DNA of 64,000 nt from Burkholderiales bacterium (GTDB lineage: Bacteria > Pseudomonadota > Gammaproteobacteria > Burkholderiales > Burkholderiaceae_C). Positions 59,292-64,000 of this stretch are shown here, in pieces; within the stretch, counting starts at the first letter, position 1, and every line of letters starts with the position of its first letter. The stretch is taken from assembly GCA_947474755.1 (NCBI GenBank), contig CANJJE010000001.1, positions 62,001 to 126,000 of the forward strand. Direction: 5' to 3'. The notes beneath the pieces were generated by a model that saw only the letters and a list, made by a program, of their open reading frames with translations, searched no databases and was not told the DNA's origin. A program made the translations under genes and the position numbers.

Positions 59292-59938
59292 CCGTGCCAG
59301 TCGCCGCCACGCCACCCGCGTACTGGGAAGACGCATGCAAGCACCTTGCGAAGCGTGACCGTGTGATGCGCAAACTGATCCCGAAGTGCGGCAACAGCCA
59401 CCTGAAGGGACGCGGCGACGCGTTCACCACACTGGCGCGATCCATCGTCGGACAGCAGATCTCGGTGAAGGCGGCGCAGACGGTCTGGGACCGCCTGGTG
59501 GCAGTGGTGCCCGGTGGCGCCGTTCACCTGCAGCCTGCGAGTGTGCTGAAGTTGCAGGTGCCAGAACTGAGGGAGCTGGGCTTGTCGGCACGCAAGGTCG
59601 AGTACCTGAATGATCTGGCGCAACACTTCGCAGCCGGTTCGGTGCACGAAAGACAGTGGGCCGAGATGGACGATGAAGCCATCATCGACGAGCTGATCGC
59701 GATCCGCGGCATCGGTCGCTGGACGGCCGAGATGTTCCTGATGTTCCACCTGATTCGGCCCAACGTGCTGCCTCTGGACGATGCCGGGCTGATCAAGGGC
59801 ATCAGCGTCAACTACTTCAGCGGTGAGCCGGTGTCGCGCGCAGAGGCTCGCGAGGTCGGTGATGCCTGGGCACCGTTCCGTTCGGTCGCCACCTGGTACA
59901 TCTGGCGCAGCCTGGACCCGGTGCCAGTAGACTACTGA
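59288..59938 (+). CDS. AlkA/HhH-GPD DNA glycosylase
   Basis: A 216-residue helix-hairpin-helix DNA glycosylase. [21 protein letters not shown] is the N-terminal helix set; [20 protein letters not shown] is the HhH motif; [12 protein letters not shown] carries the catalytic Asp. It excises alkylated bases (3-methyladenine type). Start TTG 59288 overlaps the cysS stop (TTGA); GTG 59294 is an alternative. It is in the cysS-accA-tilS-lysC run. Confidence 0.88.
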   Translation: MTVPVAATPPAYWEDACKHLAKRDRVMRKLIPKCGNSHLKGRGDAFTTLARSIVGQQISVKAAQTVWDRLVAVVPGGAVHLQPASVLKLQVPELRELGLSARKVEYLNDLAQHFAAGSVHERQWAEMDDEAIIDELIAIRGIGRWTAEMFLMFHLIRPNVLPLDDAGLIKGISVNYFSGEPVSRAEAREVGDAWAPFRSVATWYIWRSLDPVPVDY

Positions 59939-59984
59939 GCGAGTTGGCACCCGTTGCCAACGGTTACCGCGAGTGGCCCCAGGG

Positions 59985-60956
59985 ATGAGCAAAAGACACT
60001 TTCTCGAGTTCGAGCAGCCGGTGGCCGATCTCGAAACGAAGATCGACGAACTGCGCTACGTGCAGAACGAATCGGCGGTCGACATCTCCGAAGAGATCGA
60101 CCGCCTCAGCAAGAAGAGCCTGCAGCTCACCAAGGACATCTATTCCAGCCTGTCGCCCTGGCAGGTGACGCAGATCGCGCGGCATCCGCAGCGGCCGTAC
60201 ACCCTGGACTACGTCAGCGAAATCTTCACCGACTTCCACGAACTGCACGGCGACCGGCACTTCGCCGACGATCAGTCCATCGTCGGCGGCCTGGCGCGCT
60301 TCAATGGTCAGGCCTGCATGGTGATCGGCCATCAGAAGGGCCGCGACACCCGCGAACGCGGCGTACGCAATTTCGGCATGTCGCGCCCCGAGGGCTACCG
60401 CAAGGCCCTGCGCCTGATGAAACTGGCCGAGAAATTCGGCTTGCCGATCTTCAGCTTCGTCGACACACCGGGCGCCTACCCGGGCATTGGTGCCGAAGAG
60501 CGTGGCCAATCTGAAGCGATCGGTCGCAACATCTTCGAGATGGCGCAGCTCGAGGTGCCGATCGTCGTCACCATCATCGGTGAAGGCGGCTCGGGCGGCG
60601 CGCTGGCGCTGAGTGTTGGTGACCAGCTCCTGATGCTGCAGTACTCGATCTATTCGGTGATCTCGCCGGAAGGCTGTGCATCCATCCTGTGGAAGACCTC
60701 GGAGCGAGCCGCTGATGCCGCCGAACAGCTCGGCATCACCGCGCACCGCCTGAAGGCGCTGGGGCTGGTCGACAAGATCGTCAACGAGCCGGTCGGTGGC
60801 GGTCATCGCGACATCAAGGCGATGGCCGCGCAGCTCAAGCGAGCATTGAATGATTCGCTGCGCCAGGTCAGCGATCTCAAGCCGAAGGAACTGCTGCAAC
60901 GCCGCTACGAGCGGCTGCAGACCTACGGCCGGTTCACCGACACCACCGACCGTTGA
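59985..60956 (+). CDS. accA: acetyl-CoA carboxylase carboxyltransferase subunit alpha
   Basis: A 323-residue AccA. Typical residues: [19 protein letters not shown] at the N-terminus, [43 protein letters not shown] and [16 protein letters not shown] (oxyanion-hole glycine pairs). With AccD it transfers the carboxyl group from biotin to acetyl-CoA. tilS starts 19 bases after it. Confidence 0.96.
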   Translation: MSKRHFLEFEQPVADLETKIDELRYVQNESAVDISEEIDRLSKKSLQLTKDIYSSLSPWQVTQIARHPQRPYTLDYVSEIFTDFHELHGDRHFADDQSIVGGLARFNGQACMVIGHQKGRDTRERGVRNFGMSRPEGYRKALRLMKLAEKFGLPIFSFVDTPGAYPGIGAEERGQSEAIGRNIFEMAQLEVPIVVTIIGEGGSGGALALSVGDQLLMLQYSIYSVISPEGCASILWKTSERAADAAEQLGITAHRLKALGLVDKIVNEPVGGGHRDIKAMAAQLKRALNDSLRQVSDLKPKELLQRRYERLQTYGRFTDTTDR

Positions 60957-60975
60957 GCGTCCGAGGCGGCGGCGC

Positions 60976-62289
60976 GTGACGTCTTCGCCGCCGCTGCCAA
61001 GCGTGGCCGTTGCCTACAGCGGCGGTCGCGACTCCACAGCGCTGCTGCACGCCACACTGGTCACTGCGAGTCATCTCGGCGTTGCCGTGGTCGCGCTGCA
61101 CGTGAACCACGGTCTCAGTGCACACGCCGGTGCCTGGGAGCGCCACTGCCGCGATCAGTGCGCGCGCTGGGCTGCCGAAGGTCTGCCGCTGTCGTTCGCA
61201 GTGGCTCGGCTGCGCAACCATCCGCAACCCGGCGACAGCATCGAAGCGTGGGCGCGCCGCGAGCGTTACGCCGCGCTCAGACGGCTGGCCCAGCGTCACG
61301 GCACCGCGCTGGTGCTGCTCGCGCACCACCGCCGCGACCAGGCCGAGACGCTGATCCTGCAGGCTTTGCGCTCGGCGGGCGTCGCGGGGCTGTCGGGCAT
61401 GCCACGCAGCATCGAGCGCGATGGCCTTTGCTGGATGCGCCCCTGGCTGGACACGCCGCGCAGCGCGATCGAGGGCTATGTTCGATCGCAGGGCCTGGCA
61501 TACATCGATGACGACAGCAACAGTGACGAGCGCTACGCACGCAACCGGCTGCGGCTGCGTGTCTGGCCCGCGCTGGAACAGGCTTTCCCCGAAGCCGAGC
61601 CCGCACTGGCTGCCGCTGCGACATGGGCACAGCAGGCGACAGCCTGTCTTGACGAAGTGGCAGCGGACGACCTGTCAGGCATCGCGGGTGATGAGGGCCT
61701 GGCGCTCGCCGGGCTCGAGGTGCTGTCGGTCGCGCGTCGGGTCAATGCACTGCGCGCCTGGCTGCGCCGCCAGACCGACGCCGCACCTCCCGCCTCGCTG
61801 ATCACGCGTCTGAACGACGAGCTGTTCGGCGAAGGTACGGCCTCGTGGCCGCTGGCCGGCGGTGTGCTGCGGCGGTACCGTGGGCATCTGACGTGGCGGG
61901 CCTCGGCCGCTGTGTCGGACGAGGCGAAGGTCTTCGAATCGACGCTCAGCATCCGCCGCGCCGGCACCTACCGCCTGTCTGGATGGGGTGGCCGCTTGCG
62001 GGTGTCGCGAGTGAAGGAGGGCGGTGTGCCACTGGCCTGGCTGGCGCAGGTCGAGTTGCGCGATCGATCGGGTGGCGAGCGATTCCAGGCTGGCATCGGC
62101 CGGCCAGCACGCAGCCTGAAGAAGCAGTTCCAGGCGGCCGAACTGCCCGCCTGGCAGCGCTCGGGCCCGCTGCTTTACAGCGGTGGGCAACTGGTCTTCG
62201 TGCCCGGTCTGGGTATCGATGCGCGGGTGATCGGCTTGCCCGGGCAGCCGCAGGTGACGCTGCAATGGGAGCCGCTCGGGCAAGCGTGA
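60976..62289 (+). CDS. tilS: tRNA(Ile)-lysidine synthetase
   Basis: A 437-residue N-type ATP pyrophosphatase. [15 protein letters not shown] contains the PP-loop SGGxDS, followed by [14 protein letters not shown] and [15 protein letters not shown]. The C-terminal domains (about 220-437) include [12 protein letters not shown] and [37 protein letters not shown]. It makes lysidine at the wobble position of the AUA-decoding tRNA-Ile. Start GTG 60976 was chosen because the conserved region begins 12 residues later, with GAGG upstream. Confidence 0.93.
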   Translation: MTSSPPLPSVAVAYSGGRDSTALLHATLVTASHLGVAVVALHVNHGLSAHAGAWERHCRDQCARWAAEGLPLSFAVARLRNHPQPGDSIEAWARRERYAALRRLAQRHGTALVLLAHHRRDQAETLILQALRSAGVAGLSGMPRSIERDGLCWMRPWLDTPRSAIEGYVRSQGLAYIDDDSNSDERYARNRLRLRVWPALEQAFPEAEPALAAAATWAQQATACLDEVAADDLSGIAGDEGLALAGLEVLSVARRVNALRAWLRRQTDAAPPASLITRLNDELFGEGTASWPLAGGVLRRYRGHLTWRASAAVSDEAKVFESTLSIRRAGTYRLSGWGGRLRVSRVKEGGVPLAWLAQVELRDRSGGERFQAGIGRPARSLKKQFQAAELPAWQRSGPLLYSGGQLVFVPGLGIDARVIGLPGQPQVTLQWEPLGQA

Positions 62290-62383
62290 CGCTCTGCAGC
62301 CCGTGACCTCGACGGCGCTTGTAAACTGGCGGGCTTTCCCGAACCCAGCAGCAGCAAAGCACCGCTGCGATGCACTGAAGCCC

Positions 62384-63652
62384 ATGGCACTGACAGTACA
62401 CAAATACGGCGGCACCTCGATGGGGTCCACCGAGCGCATCCGCAATGTGGCCAAGCGCGTGGCCAAATGGGTGCGCGCCGGCCACCAGATGGTGGTCGTG
62501 CCGTCGGCCATGAGCGGCGAGACGAACCGGCTGCTCGGTCTGGCGAAAGAGCTTTCCCCGGAGCGCACTTCCCCTGAGCTGATGCGCGAACTCGATCTGA
62601 TCGCCGCGACCGGTGAGCAGGTGTCGGTCGGCCTGCTGGCCATCGCCTTGCAAGCCGAGGGCGTGCCGTCCGTCAGCTATGCGGGCTGGCAGGTGCCGAT
62701 CAAGACCGATTCGGCCTTCACCAAGGCCCGCATCCAGAGCATTGACGACCAGCGCGTGCGGGCCGATCTGGCGGCCGGCAAGGTGGTCGTGATCACTGGT
62801 TTCCAGGGCGTCGACGAGCAGGGCAGCATCACCACGCTGGGGCGTGGCGGCTCGGACACCTCGGCCGTGGCCGTGGCGGCGGCGCTGAAAGCCGACGAGT
62901 GCCTGATCTATACCGACGTCGATGGTGTCTACACCACCGACCCGCGCATCGTGCCCGAGGCGCGCCGGCTGCACACCATCAGCTTCGAAGAGATGCTGGA
63001 AATGGCGAGCCTCGGCTCCAAGGTGCTGCAGATCCGCTCGGTGGAGTTTGCAGGCAAGTACCGCGTGCCGCTGCGCGTGCTGTCGAGCTTCACGCCGTGG
63101 GACATCGACATCGTCGAAGAGGCGAAGTCGGGCACGCTGATCACTTTCGAAGAGGACGAAAAAATGGAACAAGCCGTCGTATCGGGCATCGCCTTCAACC
63201 GCGACGAGGCCAAGATCAGCCTGATCGGCGTGCCCGACAAGCCGGGCATTGCCTTCCAGATCCTCGGCCCGGTGGCCGATGCGAACATCGACGTCGACGT
63301 GATCATCCAGAACGTGTCGCACGACGGCAAGACCGATTTCTCGTTCACCGTGCACCGCAACGATTACGCCCGCACGATGGACCTGCTGAAGTCGGCAGTG
63401 CTGCCCAAGACCGGCGCCGCCACGCTGTCGGGCGACGCCAAGATCTGCAAGGTCAGCATCGTCGGCATCGGCATGCGCTCGCACGTGGGCGTGGCGAGCA
63501 AGATGTTCAGCACCCTCAGCGAGGAGGGCATCAACATCCAGATGATCACCACCAGCGAGATCAAGACCAGCGTCGTCATCGACGAGAAGTACATGGAACT
63601 GGCGGTACGTGCCTTGCACAAGGCATTCGACTTGGAACAGGCGCCAGTCTGA
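62384..63652 (+). CDS. lysC: aspartate kinase
   Basis: A 422-residue aspartokinase. KYGGTSMGS (residues 7-15), GFQGVDEQGSITTLGRGGSDTSAVAVAAAL and ECLIYTDVDGVYTTDPRIVP form the kinase part; two ACT domains follow (about 260-330 and 345-420, VSIVGIGMRSHVGVASKMFSTLSEEGINIQMI). It starts the aspartate family (Lys, Thr, Met). An internal ATG before EQAVVSGIAFN could start the short beta subunit known in related enzymes. There is no other lysine gene nearby. Confidence 0.95.
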   Translation: MALTVHKYGGTSMGSTERIRNVAKRVAKWVRAGHQMVVVPSAMSGETNRLLGLAKELSPERTSPELMRELDLIAATGEQVSVGLLAIALQAEGVPSVSYAGWQVPIKTDSAFTKARIQSIDDQRVRADLAAGKVVVITGFQGVDEQGSITTLGRGGSDTSAVAVAAALKADECLIYTDVDGVYTTDPRIVPEARRLHTISFEEMLEMASLGSKVLQIRSVEFAGKYRVPLRVLSSFTPWDIDIVEEAKSGTLITFEEDEKMEQAVVSGIAFNRDEAKISLIGVPDKPGIAFQILGPVADANIDVDVIIQNVSHDGKTDFSFTVHRNDYARTMDLLKSAVLPKTGAATLSGDAKICKVSIVGIGMRSHVGVASKMFSTLSEEGINIQMITTSEIKTSVVIDEKYMELAVRALHKAFDLEQAPV

Positions 63653-63675
63653 GCGTCAAGCCGAAGGTGAGCGGC

Positions 63676-63681
63676 TAGAAT
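63676..63681 (+). promoter_or_regulatory. putative -10 box of tRNA-Ser
   Basis: TAGAAT lies 17 bases before the tRNA-Ser 5' end. The -35 region is weak. The tRNA might instead be processed from lysC readthrough. Confidence 0.35.
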
Positions 63682-63698
63682 CGCGAGCTGAAGTCTGC

Positions 63699-63791
63699 GG
63701 AGCTGTGACCGAGTGGCCGAAGGTGCTCCCCTGCTAAGGGAGTATGTGGGCAAAACCTGCATCGAGGGTTCGAATCCCTCCGGCTCCGCCA
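63699..63791 (+). tRNA. tRNA-Ser(GCT)
   Basis: A 93-base class II tRNA with a long variable arm. The acceptor GGAGCTG pairs with CGGCTCC (G-U at the sixth pair), the discriminator is G, and CCA is encoded. The anticodon loop CTGCTAA gives GCU (serine AGY). It lies 46 bases after lysC. Confidence 0.96.
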
Positions 63792-63800
63792 GCAAGTCTG

Positions 63801-63826
63801 AGCCCTCCCTCGTGGAGGGCTTTTTC
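63801..63826 (+). terminator. Rho-independent terminator of tRNA-Ser
   Basis: AGCCCTCC pairs with GGAGGGCT around a five-base loop, followed by a T5 run, 10 bases after the tRNA. Confidence 0.88.
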
Positions 63827-64000
63827 TTGCCTGAGCCCCACACCAATGACAAGGCGCGTGGCTCGCATCGACCAACCCCATCACAGTCATCACCTGCGAT
63901 CGATCCTGTCGGCGCCGATTCAAATCTGAGCCACCGCGCCATGGATCGGGCGGTCGGCAGGAGAGGGACGGAGTGCAGAGGTTTCGCGGTCAGCCCGGGA

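Noticed and set aside
57621-59336. 571-codon antisense frame over cysS
   Set aside because: Mirror frame; cysS and the TPR gene explain the DNA.
61946-63619. 557-codon antisense frame over tilS and lysC
   Set aside because: Mirror frame with His/Arg/Gly composition and no recognisable motif.

Overview
The window is GC-rich chromosomal DNA of a betaproteobacterium, most likely a Burkholderiales member of the Leptothrix/Rubrivivax/Sphaerotilus type. This rests on gene content and local gene order (cpoB-tcdA; cysS-glycosylase-accA-tilS-lysC-tRNA-Ser; clpS-clpA beside a cold-shock gene; edd-eda; a Cys-nucleophile PHB depolymerase) and on overall protein character. The placement is inferred, not computed. 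Nearly all of it is dense core or near-core housekeeping DNA. I saw no phage, transposase, integrase, CRISPR array or plasmid function.

Layout. 1-1.4 kb: the end of cpoB (Tol-Pal system), tcdA, two tandem lysine tRNAs with a strong terminator. 1.5-12.5 kb: envelope genes (a YdcF/ElyC-type membrane protein, a 1283-residue DUF748/AsmA-like protein, two TonB-dependent receptors, the second preceded by a small His-rich exported protein), msrA and pdxH. 12.6-17.5 kb: a MobA-like nucleotidyltransferase, the Entner-Doudoroff pair edd-eda, gloA and an HDOD protein. 17.8-24.3 kb: small membrane, regulatory and unknown genes (CopD-like, ExoD-like, NhaR, TerB-like, HPF/RaiA-like, lipid kinase, DUF3616), with the largest gene-poor gaps. 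24.8-35.2 kb: apt, a metallo-hydrolase, an ArsC-like reductase, aconitase, exonuclease I, an RsuA/RluF-type pseudouridine synthase with a 200-residue disordered N-terminus, mutL, dedA. 35.2-41.3 kb: an unknown protein, an FAD-linked oxidase, DUF2069, YihY, a CBS protein, aroC. 41.4-45.6 kb: a chemoreceptor gene interrupted by one in-frame amber codon, phaZ, a glutathione-transferase-like gene.

45.6-51 kb is the most interesting stretch. It starts with a remnant that looks like a PEP-CTERM-type surface protein. Then come psd, a divergent class III aminotransferase with an N-terminal hydrophobic helix, a dispersed-repeat-like block, an uncharacterised His-rich membrane protein, and a divergent GT4 glycosyltransferase whose shared upstream region holds a perfect 8+8 bp inverted repeat. 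I read this as a candidate membrane-lipid head-group module of unknown product.

51-64 kb is housekeeping: csp, clpS-clpA, then a minus-strand group (a TPR gene, ppiA, ppiB, lpxH, mtfA), and a plus-strand run cysS-glycosylase-accA-tilS-lysC-tRNA-Ser(GCT). The final 170 bases, after the tRNA-Ser terminator, hold nothing I can identify.

A recurring structural feature is that four convergent gene ends (near 11.84, 20.82, 26.83 and 31.14 kb) carry perfect GC-rich inverted repeats without a U-tract, three of them overlapping stop codons.
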